Below, one piece after another: positions 42,133-52,023 of a DNA stretch of 64,000 nucleotides. The DNA lies in NCBI GenBank assembly GCA_905233685.1, contig CAJOEZ010000017.1:1-64000 (forward strand), in the 5' to 3' direction. The first letter of the stretch is position 1, and each line of letters opens with the position of its first letter. Below the pieces are notes generated by a model. That model was given only the letters and a program-made list of their open reading frames with translations. It ran no database searches and was not told the DNA's origin. The stretch is from an uncultured Bacteroidales bacterium (GTDB lineage Bacteria; Bacteroidota; Bacteroidia; Bacteroidales; F082). The position numbers and the translations under genes were made by a program.

Positions 42133-43140
42133 TTACTCCTCCACAAACTTCAAGCTATACAAAATCGACTCCAACTGAAGCAACTGGTTGCGTTTCTTTT
42201 GGTTAGGCTCGTAGTAAAAACCCTCCACCGTGACCAAGTTGCCCGTGCGGCTGTCGGCGAAAGTGTACGACACGAAAGGCCCGCCCATGAAGTCGTTCTC
42301 CACCTTCCACATGCCCCGCATCTCAACGGCATATCCGGCCGGAAAATCGGGGACGTACTTTACCAAAGGTGGCACAAACTCCGTCTCGGTGGTCATGTAG
42401 GAGCCTTCCAACGGTCCGGGGACGTACTTTTGCAGCATCATGTTGCGCATGGCCACAAGGCTGTTCACATTGAACTGGGCCGTGTCCAAATAAGGCGTTT
42501 GGTAAATCAGCAGGCAGGCGCTCGAACGCTCTAATTCCTTGCGCAGCCACATGAAATTCGGCTCGTCTTTGGCGATGAAGAAACCTTGTGGGACGATCAG
42601 CGTGAAGCCCATCTTCTTGGCGATGGCATTGACAATGTCGTTGTCCACCGAGGGACGAAGCACATTCATGATACGTTCTCGTTCCACCTTGTCGAACCAA
42701 AGCTTGTACGTTTCCTTCTGTTTTTCAAAGAGTTCTACCCAAGCAGTATTGCTCGGAGCACTGATTTTCACGTAACGTTGTGGTGCAGCCCAAAGGTCTT
42801 CGGCAGTTTCGGCCTTGGCCTTTTCAAGTTTGGGGTCGATTTCTACCTCAAGGATGCACTTGTGCTTCTTGAACATGTCGGAGAAGCCTTTCACGTTGAT
42901 GTGCGCCAAATCGTTTTTCGACTCGGGTTGTGGCAAACCATATTGAGCGTCAAGGAAATAATGCTTGATGGAATCGCCAATCATGCCATCCCATTGGTCA
43001 TCGTTTTGGGTAACGACAAGGATTTCGGCGGTACCACCAGCCGAACGGTCTTTCTTGGCAGTGCGCGGTTTGTCGCCACAGGCGGTCAGGAGACTGAGCG
43101 CCACCACGGTTGCCATCAGTAATGCAGTGTGTTTTTTCAT
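42133..43140 (-). CDS. DUF4837 family lipoprotein
   Basis: Start at MKKHTALLMATVVALSLLTAC (lipobox LTAC), preferred over an upstream in-frame ATG. The body shows features of DUF4837: AEILVVTQNDDQWDGMIGDSIKHYFLDAQYGLPQPE, FTLIVPQGFFIAKDEPNFMWLRKEL, and MRGMWKVENDFMGGPFVSYTFADSRTGNLVTVEGFYYEPNQKKR. 335 residues. Function unknown; envelope-located. It follows the lytic transglycosylase by 29 bp on the same strand, so the pair probably forms an operon related to peptidoglycan. Confidence 0.85.
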   Translation of the reverse strand: MKKHTALLMATVVALSLLTACGDKPRTAKKDRSAGGTAEILVVTQNDDQWDGMIGDSIKHYFLDAQYGLPQPESKNDLAHINVKGFSDMFKKHKCILEVEIDPKLEKAKAETAEDLWAAPQRYVKISAPSNTAWVELFEKQKETYKLWFDKVERERIMNVLRPSVDNDIVNAIAKKMGFTLIVPQGFFIAKDEPNFMWLRKELERSSACLLIYQTPYLDTAQFNVNSLVAMRNMMLQKYVPGPLEGSYMTTETEFVPPLVKYVPDFPAGYAVEMRGMWKVENDFMGGPFVSYTFADSRTGNLVTVEGFYYEPNQKKRNQLLQLESILYSLKFVEE

Positions 43141-43169
43141 GATTTTATTGTTTTTAAGTGTTGACAAAC

Positions 43170-44708
43170 TTATTTCTTGATTTTCAGCTTCTGTCCGACT
43201 TTGATGTTGTTACCTTTTAAGCTGTTCCATTTCTTGATGTCGTTGGGGGTGCAGCCGTATTTGCGCCCTATCGATGAAAGGGTTTCACCTTTTTTCACGA
43301 CATGGGTCTTAGTCGTAGACGCAGATGACTTGGACGAAGAACTCGATTTCGACGACTTCCCCACCTGCGCCATCGGGGCACCCGAGCGGTAGATGGTCAG
43401 CTTTTGCCCCACCTGGATGGTGTCGCGCTTCAAGTTGTTCCATTTCTTGATGTTCGACACACTGACATTGTATTTCTTGGCAATGCTGCCGAGACTCTCT
43501 CCTTTTTTCACCGTATGAGTGAAGCTGTCGCTCACCTCCTTCACCTGTTCCACAATCTGCTCGCGCTTCACCTCGGCCTTGGTTTGATAAGCGTAGATGC
43601 TGTCCTCAAGCTGCACGAAGCGAAGAGCGTATTTCGTGGGAAGCCGCAGTGCACAAAGGTAATCCGACGAAGCCGGAATGATTTTCTTGGTGTATTGCGG
43701 ATTAAAGAACACGATATCCTCCATCGGCACGCCTACACATTCGTTGATTTGGTCGAAAGCTAAATAATCATGCACCATCACCGTGTCGGTGCCATGCAAC
43801 AGCAGGCCTGGATTGATGGGATAAAGATTGTGTTCGGTGGCAAAGTTCATCACGTAAGCCACGGCGATGAAAGCCGGCACGTAGCCGCGAGTTTCCTTGG
43901 GCAAATAGGGCCAGATAGCCCAATAGTTTTTCACGCCGCCGGCACGCAAGATGGCCTTGTTGACTGTTCCTGGCCCCGAATTGTAGGCCGCCAGCACCAA
44001 AAACCAGTCGCCATAGCGGGCATAGAGGCTTTGCAGGTATTCGCAGGCCGCCACAGTTTCTTTCATCGGGTCATAGCGTTCGTCGACAAGCGTGGTGACT
44101 CTCAGGCCATAGTCCTTACCTGTGGCCAACATGAACTGCCACAAACCCTTGGCACCCGCACGCGAGCCTGCCGTGGGATTCAGTGCCGATTCCACCATGG
44201 CCAAATACTTCAGCTCCAAAGGCAGATTATACTTGTCTAAAAGCTCCTCGAACATCGGGAAATAGACATAGGAAAGACCCAACATTCGGCTCGATTGCAT
44301 CCGCAAGCGGTTGGCATACAATTCAATAAACGATTTCACGTGCGTGTTGAATGTCAGCGGTATCGTGGTCTCGCGGGCCAAGGCCTCGATGCGTTCCATG
44401 TAAATCGTGTCGTCGAAAACGGGTATTTCATACTTGTCGTAGCCATACACGTTCATCACGGCAGAATCGATGTCGAGATAAACGTCCTTGAAATAGCTGA
44501 TATTACTCACCGCCTCAAGCATTTCCATCACCGTCGACTCTTCCACGACAGCCTTACCCGAATTCAGGTCTTTGATTTCCTGCTCGTCATACACTTCTAC
44601 ATCGAGGCTATCAGGCTGCGGGCTTTCGGGTTCAAACGACTGGGAAAACAGCTGGACACAAGGCCACAGCATCAACGACAATAATAATATAAGGTATGTT
44701 TTTCTCAT
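43170..44708 (-). CDS. Membrane-bound lytic transglycosylase with two LysM domains (MltD-like)
   Basis: Signal [23 protein letters not shown]. The SLT domain has the catalytic Glu in [23 protein letters not shown] (about residue 175) and the downstream [14 protein letters not shown] and [19 protein letters not shown] motifs. Two LysM repeats follow ([29 protein letters not shown] and [29 protein letters not shown]), joined by a Ser-rich linker. It cuts glycan strands of peptidoglycan. The -7 element TATCTTTG is on the minus strand at 44739-44746. 512 residues. Confidence 0.93.
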   Translation of the reverse strand: MRKTYLILLLSLMLWPCVQLFSQSFEPESPQPDSLDVEVYDEQEIKDLNSGKAVVEESTVMEMLEAVSNISYFKDVYLDIDSAVMNVYGYDKYEIPVFDDTIYMERIEALARETTIPLTFNTHVKSFIELYANRLRMQSSRMLGLSYVYFPMFEELLDKYNLPLELKYLAMVESALNPTAGSRAGAKGLWQFMLATGKDYGLRVTTLVDERYDPMKETVAACEYLQSLYARYGDWFLVLAAYNSGPGTVNKAILRAGGVKNYWAIWPYLPKETRGYVPAFIAVAYVMNFATEHNLYPINPGLLLHGTDTVMVHDYLAFDQINECVGVPMEDIVFFNPQYTKKIIPASSDYLCALRLPTKYALRFVQLEDSIYAYQTKAEVKREQIVEQVKEVSDSFTHTVKKGESLGSIAKKYNVSVSNIKKWNNLKRDTIQVGQKLTIYRSGAPMAQVGKSSKSSSSSKSSASTTKTHVVKKGETLSSIGRKYGCTPNDIKKWNSLKGNNIKVGQKLKIKK

Positions 44709-44738
44709 AGGTAAAGGAACTATTCTTAAATGAAACGG

Positions 44739-44746
44739 CAAAGATA
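44739..44746 (-). promoter_or_regulatory. -7 element of the lytic transglycosylase gene
   Basis: TATCTTTG on the minus strand, 31 nt from the start at 44708. Confidence 0.6.
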
Positions 44747-44795
44747 ATACAATTATTTCATAAAAAGCCAAACCGCCGCGTACTTTCTCCATAAG

Positions 44796-46079
44796 TCAAA
44801 GCACATTCAACCGGTTGGCGTCCTGCTTGACGAAGATGGCCAACATAATGGTGAAAGCCAACATGCTCGACCCTCCATAACTCAAGAACGGCAAGGGTAT
44901 GCCTATGACCGGCATCAGTCCGATGGTCATGCCAATATTGATGGCAAAGTGCATGAAAATGATACCCGCGACGCTGTAGCCATACACTCGGCTGAAAGTG
45001 GAGCGCTGACGCTCAGCAAGATAGACAAGGCGCACCAGCAAAGCCACATAAAGCAGCACAACAGCGGAAGTGCCCACAAAGCCAGCCTCCTCACCTATCG
45101 TGCAGAAAATGAAATCGGTGTGCTGCTCGGGGACGAAGTCATATTTGGTTTGGGTGCCTTGCAAAAAGCCCTTGCCCGTCAATCCACCCGAGCCGATAGC
45201 AATCTTCGACTGGTAGACGTTGTAACCATCGCCCTTGGGGTCGTCTTTCAGACCCAAAAGAATCTCAATACGCGAGCGTTGGTGTTCTTGCAGCACTTTG
45301 TTGAAGGCGTAATCGACCGAAAAGACGAAACCGAACATGAACACGAAAACCGCCACCATCGTGATGAAATTGCGTTTCTTTGTCAACAGCCAAAAGGCCA
45401 ATGTTAAGACAAACAACACAGCGAGGATGATGAACACGGTCTTTTGACCCAACAGCAAGGTGAGGACGAACAGCAAGATAGCAGCCACGCCGATGAGCAT
45501 CAAGGCGCCCGCGCCAGGCATTCCCTCGCGGTAAAACACGAAGATGAACGAAACGAACACGATGGCCGAACCCGTGTCGTTTTGCAACAGCACCAAAGCT
45601 ATCGGAATCAAGATGAAAGCACAGGATATGAGACGGTCTTTGGGCTTGCTCAAACTCACGTCGATGCGGTCGAGGTAGCCCGCCAAAGCCAAAGCCGTGG
45701 CCATTTTGGCGAACTCGGAAGGCTGGAACTTGACTGGACCAAATTCAATCCACGACGTAGCACCCTTGGTGGCCTTGCCGTAGACCAAGACCAAGAAAAG
45801 TGTCGCCAAAACGACAATATAAATCCATAGTGAAAAGGCATTGAAGAACTTCGCATCAATGAGCAGCACGATGAAGCCGAAAAACAAAGCCACGCCAATC
45901 CACACCAATTGTTTGCCATATTCCTTGGAAAAGTCAAAAATACTGGGATGCAGCTCGTCATATTTGGCCGAAAAAATGCTGAACCATCCGATCAGCACTA
46001 AAGCCATATAAATCAGCAGCGTAACCCAGTCAATTCTGCCGATAATCTTGTTCCTGTAATATTCGTTTTCGTCAATCAT
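44796..46079 (-). CDS. rodA: Rod-shape SEDS peptidoglycan glycosyltransferase RodA
   Basis: Multi-pass inner-membrane polymerase of the elongasome. FtsW/RodA landmarks are ATKGATSWIEFGPVKFQPSEFAKMATALALAGYL, LVLLQNDTGSAIVF, YQSKIAIGSGGLTGKGFLQGTQTKYDFVPEQHTDFIFCTIGEEAGFVG and the C-terminal GIPLPFLSYGGSSML. 427 residues, about ten helices. Its start overlaps the end of the PBP2 gene by four bases, giving a coupled cognate pair. Confidence 0.96.
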   Translation of the reverse strand: MIDENEYYRNKIIGRIDWVTLLIYMALVLIGWFSIFSAKYDELHPSIFDFSKEYGKQLVWIGVALFFGFIVLLIDAKFFNAFSLWIYIVVLATLFLVLVYGKATKGATSWIEFGPVKFQPSEFAKMATALALAGYLDRIDVSLSKPKDRLISCAFILIPIALVLLQNDTGSAIVFVSFIFVFYREGMPGAGALMLIGVAAILLFVLTLLLGQKTVFIILAVLFVLTLAFWLLTKKRNFITMVAVFVFMFGFVFSVDYAFNKVLQEHQRSRIEILLGLKDDPKGDGYNVYQSKIAIGSGGLTGKGFLQGTQTKYDFVPEQHTDFIFCTIGEEAGFVGTSAVVLLYVALLVRLVYLAERQRSTFSRVYGYSVAGIIFMHFAINIGMTIGLMPVIGIPLPFLSYGGSSMLAFTIMLAIFVKQDANRLNVL

Positions 46080-47935
46080 CTCTCGTTCTTGTAAGTGATT
46101 CTTCCTTCCATCATGCGTTTTTCCAAATCTTCTCTCTCGCTGTAGCCTCGAATGTATTTTTCAATCATAAGGCTAGCAATGGGTGCAGCCCAGGTGGCAC
46201 CATAACCGCCGTTCTCAATGATGACAGCAATGGCGATTTGCGGGTTGTCGTAAGGGGCGAAAGCGATGAAGTTGGAGTGGTAGTTACCATGCGGGTTTTG
46301 GGCCGTCCCTGTCTTGCCGCACTGCGGGATGTCCTTCATCTCATAACGCCGCGCTGTTCCCGCTGGACCGCTGAACACCGTGCGCAAGCCGGCCTTCATC
46401 ACCTGGAAATGCCGACGTTCAATGCCGGGGTCCATCTTGGTGGTCATCACTTCGGGGATGGGCGTGTCGTCGCCAAAGCCCTTGATGAGATGCGGAGGAT
46501 AATAGAAGCCCTCATTCGCAATGGTTGCCGCAATGTTAGCCAACTGCAAAGGGGTCAGTAAAACCTCGCCCTGACCAATGCCTAACGAGCGGATAGTCAC
46601 TGAGTTCCATTGTCCATTATACATCTTGTCGAAATACTCGCGCGTGGGGATGTTGCCTGGACGCTCATACGGAATGTCGGTGTTGAAGGTGTGCCCGAGA
46701 CCCAATTTGTAGGTCATGTCTTTCCAGTATTCGTAGCCCTTTTTGATGTCGCCGAACTTACGGTTGTTGATAGTGGCCTTAAACGACTCGTAGAAATACG
46801 GGTTACATGAGTTCATAATGGCGTTGGCAAAGTCAGGGCTGCTGCCGTGAGAGTGGGTGCATTTGATGGGCAACGACCCTTGTCCTGAGCAATGGAAACA
46901 GGTGGCCGGCGTGATGCTACCGCTTTGCATGGCGATAAGTCCGACGACGGTCTTAAAGGTGGAGCCAGGCGGATAGGTGCCACTGATGGCGCGATTAATC
47001 AAAGGCTTCATCGGGTCTTGCTGTAGCTCTTGGTAATGCTTACCGCGCTCGCGGCCCACAAGGAGATTAGGGTCGTAGGTGGGACTGGAAACAAAGGCCA
47101 AAATCTGCCCTGTTTTAGGCTCGATAGCCACAATAGAGCCAATCTTGCCCACCATCAATTGCTCGCCGTAAGCCTGCAAGTCAGCATCCATGCCGAGGTA
47201 GAGATCCTTGCCCGGAATGGGGTCGCTGTCAAGGCTGCCGTTGTCGAAACTGCCCATCTCTCGGTTATGCACATCCACCATCACCACCTTCATGCCTTTC
47301 TTGCCTCGCAACTCTTTCTCATAAGATTTTTCGATGCCCGACTTGCCGATGTAGTCACCTTGGCGGTAATAGCCTTCGCCCTCCTTATCAAGGTCCAACT
47401 CGGCTTGGCTTATCTCACCAATGTCGCCCAAAGTGTGCGCCGCGATGGCGTTAGGATAATGGCGCACGGTACGTGTCTGGAAATAAAATCCCGGAAAGCG
47501 GTAAAGCACCTCGGCGATGTGGGCATAGTCTTCCTTCGGCACCTGCGTCATGAAAGGCGACGGCTTCAGATAAGACTCTTTTTTCGCCTTGTTCATCCGC
47601 TCGATGAACGACTCCTTGTCAATGTCGAGCAACTGGCAGAAACCCAGCGTGTCAAATGGATTCAACGTATCTTTACTGATGGCTTGTCGGGGAATCACCA
47701 TCAAGTCGTAGACAGCCTCGTTGAAGACGAGCAACTTACCATTGCGGTCATACACCTTGCCTCGGGGAGGGTACTGCGTCACGAAGCGCAAAGCATTGTT
47801 GTCGGCCAATTGTTTGTATCGCTTGTCCATCACCTGCAGCGAAAACAATTTTACAATATAGATCAAACCCACAGCAATAAAAATGCCGTAGATAAGTAAT
47901 CTTCTTGTTTTCAGATTGTTATTCTTCGATTTCAT
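46076..47935 (-). CDS. mrdA: Penicillin-binding protein 2 (elongasome transpeptidase)
   Basis: Class B PBP with an N-terminal membrane anchor (LLIYGIFIAVGLIYIVKLFSLQV) and dimerisation domain. The transpeptidase domain has all three active-site motifs: S-T-F-K (PPGSTFKTVVGLIAMQ), S-C-N (NSCNPYFY) and K-T-G (CGKTGTAQN). 619 residues, normal. It works with RodA in side-wall synthesis. The mreBCD genes that often precede it are not upstream; the divergent gldH-like gene is there instead. A -7 element is at 47977-47984. Confidence 0.96.
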   Translation of the reverse strand: MKSKNNNLKTRRLLIYGIFIAVGLIYIVKLFSLQVMDKRYKQLADNNALRFVTQYPPRGKVYDRNGKLLVFNEAVYDLMVIPRQAISKDTLNPFDTLGFCQLLDIDKESFIERMNKAKKESYLKPSPFMTQVPKEDYAHIAEVLYRFPGFYFQTRTVRHYPNAIAAHTLGDIGEISQAELDLDKEGEGYYRQGDYIGKSGIEKSYEKELRGKKGMKVVMVDVHNREMGSFDNGSLDSDPIPGKDLYLGMDADLQAYGEQLMVGKIGSIVAIEPKTGQILAFVSSPTYDPNLLVGRERGKHYQELQQDPMKPLINRAISGTYPPGSTFKTVVGLIAMQSGSITPATCFHCSGQGSLPIKCTHSHGSSPDFANAIMNSCNPYFYESFKATINNRKFGDIKKGYEYWKDMTYKLGLGHTFNTDIPYERPGNIPTREYFDKMYNGQWNSVTIRSLGIGQGEVLLTPLQLANIAATIANEGFYYPPHLIKGFGDDTPIPEVMTTKMDPGIERRHFQVMKAGLRTVFSGPAGTARRYEMKDIPQCGKTGTAQNPHGNYHSNFIAFAPYDNPQIAIAVIIENGGYGATWAAPIASLMIEKYIRGYSEREDLEKRMMEGRITYKNER

Positions 47936-47976
47936 CGTGCGTCAACCGTTGGTCAGGTCTTCGTTCAAGCAGAGTA

Positions 47977-47984
47977 CAAAAGTA
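47977..47984 (-). promoter_or_regulatory. -7 element of mrdA-rodA
   Basis: TACTTTTG on the minus strand, 42 nt upstream of mrdA. Confidence 0.55.
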
Positions 47985-48088
47985 GTGTTTTTTCTTTTTC
48001 GATTGTCACTCCAAAAAAAGAAAATCTTCTTTTTATGACTTTTGTCGGAAAAAGTTCCGAAAAACGCTGACTGTATAATATTTTTCCT

Positions 48089-48096
48089 TATTTTTG
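48089..48096 (+). promoter_or_regulatory. -7 element (TATTTTTG) of the gldH-wza-wzc operon
   Basis: TATTTTTG lies 24 nt before the ATG at 48120. Confidence 0.65.
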
Positions 48097-48119
48097 CGCA
48101 ATTTTATACCCCATTGGGA

Positions 48120-48590
48120 ATGAAGAAATCAATACCATTATTGATGGCGCTTGCTTTGATGGTCCTGTCTGCTTGTCACAAAAAAGCGGATGATGGGGTA
48201 ATTTTGCACCGCAGTTTTTATAACGACACGTGGGAGCGCTTCGATTATGTATTTGACAGTGTTGAGGTTAAGTCCGAAAAGACATACGACCTTAGCATGA
48301 AAATCAGTTTCACTGACGCTTACGCCTACGACGACTTCACGATGGTCTTCACCATCTTTGATGCCTATGGCAACCCTTACCGCGCCCGTAACTACAAATT
48401 CAATTTGAAAGACACCGACGGCCATTGGAACTCGCAGCCAACCGATGGGTGCTACACTTTTGTGCTGCCCATCAACAAAGAATTGCGCATCGCCGACCCC
48501 GGCGTTTACCGTTTCCAGGTCGAATACAGGATGCCTAAAACGCCCATCACGGGTGTCAGGGAGCTGACCTTATTCAACGAAAATAATTAA
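48120..48590 (+). CDS. gldH: GldH-like gliding/T9SS lipoprotein
   Basis: Start at MKKSIPLLMALALMVLSAC, a lipoprotein signal; the frame upstream is open but lacks such a signal. The mature domain resembles GldH: SFYNDTWERFDYVF, SEKTYDLSMKISFTDAYAYDDFTMVFTIFDAYGNPYRARNY and the end DPGVYRFQVEYRMPKTPITGVRELTLF, where GldH proteins have the MR-x-x-x-I-x-G-I pattern. GldH is needed for gliding and T9SS stability in Flavobacterium and occurs in non-gliding Bacteroidales. 156 residues. It is followed after 12 bp by a polysaccharide export gene, so it may be co-transcribed with it. Identification is by pattern only. Confidence 0.65.
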   Translation: MKKSIPLLMALALMVLSACHKKADDGVILHRSFYNDTWERFDYVFDSVEVKSEKTYDLSMKISFTDAYAYDDFTMVFTIFDAYGNPYRARNYKFNLKDTDGHWNSQPTDGCYTFVLPINKELRIADPGVYRFQVEYRMPKTPITGVRELTLFNENN

Positions 48591-48602
48591 AACATAAACG
48601 AT

Positions 48603-49409
48603 ATGAATAAATTACACAGAATCAACAAATTCAGCAAGATGGGAATTGCATTCATTGCTTTTGCCATCCTTTTCGCCTCATGCGTGCCGCAAGAGAAGAT
48701 GCTCTATCTGAAAAACCCGGAAATGGCCGCCCAAAACGTTTCCAAAGAATATGTCAATGACCGGTCAATCAACTATAAGCTGCAGCCCGGCGACAACCTC
48801 TACATTCGCGCCCTTAATGTTGTTGACGAACGCGCTGCCGCTATGCTTAATGGAGAAAACAATCGTTCCAACTACATGTCAAACGACGCTAGCATCTACC
48901 TTCAATCCTACACCTTAGATGAGCAAGGTTGCATCGAACTGCCGTTGATGGGCAAGATAGAGGTCAAGAACCTGACCGTGGACGAGGCCAAGAACAAGCT
49001 TCAAGCCTTACTTGACCAGTACGTCAACCAGACCACACTTATCGTCAAGCTGTCCAACTTCAACATCACTGTTCTTGGCGAGGTGGGCAAACCGGGAATG
49101 TATAAGGTTTATCAATCGCAAATCAACCTGTTTGAGGCCGTTTCCATGGCCGGCAATATGACCAGCTTCGCTAAGCGCGACGAAGTGAAAATCATCCGCC
49201 AAACCGACAACGGATCGGAAATCATCACCGTCGACATGGGTCAAGCCAACATTCTGTCATCGGACTATTACTATCTGAAACCCAACGACATCATCGTCAT
49301 AGATCCGATGGCCGCCAAGCAATGGGGCTTTGTCTCGTTCCCCTACTCAACTGTCATTTCAATTATCACTCTTGCACTATCCTTGTATTTAGCACTTAAG
49401 AAATCATAG
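48603..49409 (+). CDS. Polysaccharide export outer-membrane protein (Wza/OPX-like)
   Basis: Lipoprotein signal ending ILFASC, then VPQEKMLYLKNP, the Bacteroidota OPX start. The Poly_export domain spans NYKLQPGDNLYIRALNVVDE ... LDEQGCIELPLMGKIEVKNLTVDEAKNKLQALLDQYV. An SLBB-like repeat follows (ITVLGEVGKPGMYKVYQSQINLFEAVSMAGNMTSFAKRDEVKIIR). A C-terminal helix (SFPYSTVISIITLALSLYLALK) probably spans the outer membrane. 268 residues. It partners with the Wzc-like kinase next to it. Confidence 0.93.
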   Translation: MNKLHRINKFSKMGIAFIAFAILFASCVPQEKMLYLKNPEMAAQNVSKEYVNDRSINYKLQPGDNLYIRALNVVDERAAAMLNGENNRSNYMSNDASIYLQSYTLDEQGCIELPLMGKIEVKNLTVDEAKNKLQALLDQYVNQTTLIVKLSNFNITVLGEVGKPGMYKVYQSQINLFEAVSMAGNMTSFAKRDEVKIIRQTDNGSEIITVDMGQANILSSDYYYLKPNDIIVIDPMAAKQWGFVSFPYSTVISIITLALSLYLALKKS

Positions 49410-49461
49410 GAATAATAAATAAAGGCAAACTCACCATTAAACAACATAGAACTCGATTACC

Positions 49462-52023
49462 ATGGCAAACGAAACTCCTTACAACAATCCACAAAACAAC
49501 GAAGACCAAGGCGTTGATATCAAGAATTTGATTTTCATCTTTTTAGGGCATTGGTACCTATTCCTTATTGGAGCTGTATTGGCTTTGGCCGTCGCTTTTG
49601 TCATCAATAGATACACCACGAAAATCTATCAAACTTCGGGGACCATCGTCGTCAAAGACGGTCGTCAAGGCATTGACCCCACGGCCATTATGACCAACAT
49701 TGCCTACGGAAACATACAAAAGCTGGATAACGAAATCGCTATCCTCAACTCCTATACACTTGCCGAACGCGCCGTCAAAAAGATGGGCATCGAAGTGAGC
49801 TACTGGGGAAAAGGTCGCATCGTGAGCTCTGAGCTTTACAACGAAACACCGTTTGAAGTCGAATTTGACCGCAGCGTACCTCAAGCCGTTGGCCTTGTCT
49901 ACAAAATCGATTTCACTGACGATGACCACTTTACCTTGACAGCAAAAACTGATAAAGATGCCCGCATATCGTTTTACGATTTCGTCCTTGACCAATGGAT
50001 GGGCGATAGCGTCGGCGAAATCAATTATTCTCATCAATTCAAGCAAGGCGAATGGTTGGAGACAGGCTACAACCATCTGCGCATTGTCCTCAAGGATAAA
50101 TACAACGCTGAAAAGCTGGCTGGCCAAAACCTTACCTTCTACCTCAACAGCTATCCCAGCCTTATTAGACAAATGAAGACGTATAGTGTCAGTGCCACCA
50201 ACAAGCAGTCATCGGTGGTGGTCGTCAGTATGTCGGGAGCCAACAAGCAAAAAATTGTTGACTTCACCAACACCCTGATGAACGAATATGTAATGAGGGG
50301 TTTGGAGAAGAAGAACATCGTTTCGGAAAACACCATCGAATTCATCGACGAACAGCTCGGCGACATCGAAGAATCACTGAGCACAGCCGAACAGGAACTG
50401 AAAGATTTCCGCACGAAGAACGACCTGATGAACCTCGATGTGCAGGCCAACCAGGTGTATATCGTTTTGCAGAACTTGGACAAGGAACGTGCTGAGATGC
50501 AAGTCAATGTGAAGATTTACAAGCGTCTGCAAGAGTATATCCAATCTCAGATTGACGACCCAGAAAACCTTGCCGCACCCAGCACCATGGGCATCACCGA
50601 CCCGCTGTTGAACCGCTTGGTCTCCGAATTGGTCACGCTCTCGCAAACCAAAGCCACCCAACTGCTCACCCAAACCGAGCAACACCCGCAAATCATCAAA
50701 TTAGACGAGCAAATCGTCACCACCAAGAAAACGCTGCTTGAAACCGTGAACAACCTCGTGCTGAACTCCGAGTTGAGCCTCAGGGAAATCGAAAAACGCA
50801 TCGCCCAAACCGAAGCGCAATCCAGGGTGCTTCCCGAAAAAGAACGCGAACTGCTCAAATATCAGCGCAACTTTAACTTGAGCGACGACACCTATAAATA
50901 TTTAATGCAGCGCCGCGCTGAAGCCCAAATCCTGAAGGCTTCCAACACACCCGACAACGAGATCCTCGACATCGCCCGCTTGGAGACCACCAGACTGGTG
51001 AAGCCGCGCTCCAGCATGAATTACCTCATTGCCTTAATCATCGGCCTGCTGATTCCTGCGCTTTACCTCTTCCTGAAGGACTTCTTCAACGTCACCATCA
51101 ACGACAGGAAAGACATTGAAAAACTGACTCGCTTCCCCATCATCGGACAAGTGGCACAAGTGGAAGACAAAGACCCGCTCGTGGTTATCAACTCACCGAA
51201 AGCGCCTATCGCCGAAGCCTTCCGCTCGATTCGTACCAACATCGAGTTTATTACGCAAGGCAAGTCGAAGAGCACCATTCTCGTCACCGGCGATATGCAG
51301 GGTATCGGTAAGACCTTCAACAGTATCAACATGGCCTCCATTTATGCCCTTTATGGCAAAAAGACCGTGCTGTTGGGCTTCGACATGAGAAAGCCTAAAC
51401 TGTTCCAGGAGTTCAATTTGACCAACAACGTCGGTCTTAGCTCGTACTTATCGAACAAGGAGCCGCTTGAGAATATCATCCAGCCGTCCATCAAGATTCC
51501 GAACTTGGACATCATCACCAGCGGTCCCATCCCGCCCAACCCGGCCGAGTTAATCGCCTCCGAGAAGTGTAACGAACTCTTCACCGAGCTGAAAGAAATG
51601 TATGACTACATCATCATCGATACTCCGCCTTTGGGCCTTGTCACCGACGCCTACCTGCTGATGCGCTTCAGTGATGTCAACCTGTTCATTGTGCGCCAAG
51701 ACCACACCAACAAGAACATCTTTGGTAGCATCATCAAAGACCTTGAAGATCGCGGCCTCGAAGCTTCCATCGTCATCAACGGCATCGAGTCGGGCAAGGG
51801 CTACGGCTACCGCTACGGCAATTATCGTTACGGCTACGGCTACGGCTATGGCTATGCCTATGGCTATGGCTACGGCAAATACGGCTATGGTACAGGCTAT
51901 TACGGTGAAACCGAAAAGGAGGAAAAGAAAGGTATCGCGGGCTTCATCGACCGTATCTTTGGCGGTAAGAAAAAGAAGCATCATCACCACCATCACCACC
52001 ACCATAGCAACAGCGAGAAATGA
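49462..52023 (+). CDS. Wzc-like chain-length determinant / BY-kinase
   Basis: Inner-membrane polysaccharide co-polymerase with a cytoplasmic tyrosine kinase. Wzz domain with TM1 (GHWYLFLIGAVLALAVAFVIN) and TM2 (YLIALIIGLLIPALYLFL, near residue 520), separated by long periplasmic coiled coils. The kinase has Walker A TGDMQGIGKTFNS, Walker A' LLGFDMRKPK (the first Asp of the common DxDxR is Gly) and Walker B YIIIDTPPLG. The C-terminal tail from 51799 is a Tyr/Gly repeat with about 15 Tyr, the expected autophosphorylation cluster, then a basic helix and nine consecutive His. 853 residues. Its stop overlaps the UpxY-like start (ATGA). Confidence 0.94.
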   Translation: MANETPYNNPQNNEDQGVDIKNLIFIFLGHWYLFLIGAVLALAVAFVINRYTTKIYQTSGTIVVKDGRQGIDPTAIMTNIAYGNIQKLDNEIAILNSYTLAERAVKKMGIEVSYWGKGRIVSSELYNETPFEVEFDRSVPQAVGLVYKIDFTDDDHFTLTAKTDKDARISFYDFVLDQWMGDSVGEINYSHQFKQGEWLETGYNHLRIVLKDKYNAEKLAGQNLTFYLNSYPSLIRQMKTYSVSATNKQSSVVVVSMSGANKQKIVDFTNTLMNEYVMRGLEKKNIVSENTIEFIDEQLGDIEESLSTAEQELKDFRTKNDLMNLDVQANQVYIVLQNLDKERAEMQVNVKIYKRLQEYIQSQIDDPENLAAPSTMGITDPLLNRLVSELVTLSQTKATQLLTQTEQHPQIIKLDEQIVTTKKTLLETVNNLVLNSELSLREIEKRIAQTEAQSRVLPEKERELLKYQRNFNLSDDTYKYLMQRRAEAQILKASNTPDNEILDIARLETTRLVKPRSSMNYLIALIIGLLIPALYLFLKDFFNVTINDRKDIEKLTRFPIIGQVAQVEDKDPLVVINSPKAPIAEAFRSIRTNIEFITQGKSKSTILVTGDMQGIGKTFNSINMASIYALYGKKTVLLGFDMRKPKLFQEFNLTNNVGLSSYLSNKEPLENIIQPSIKIPNLDIITSGPIPPNPAELIASEKCNELFTELKEMYDYIIIDTPPLGLVTDAYLLMRFSDVNLFIVRQDHTNKNIFGSIIKDLEDRGLEASIVINGIESGKGYGYRYGNYRYGYGYGYGYAYGYGYGKYGYGTGYYGETEKEEKKGIAGFIDRIFGGKKKKHHHHHHHHHSNSEK
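51799..51906 (+). repeat. Tyr-Gly codon repeat in the kinase tail
   Basis: TAC/TAT-GGC units are repeated with Arg, Asn, Ala and Lys interruptions, giving GYGYRYGNYRYGYGYGYGYA and more. Slippage-prone DNA. Confidence 0.85.

Noticed and set aside
51979-52005. Nine-histidine run as a sign of vector or expression-tag contamination
   Set aside because: It uses mixed CAT/CAC codons, is followed by six native residues and the UpxY start overlaps the stop; no vector sequence is seen.
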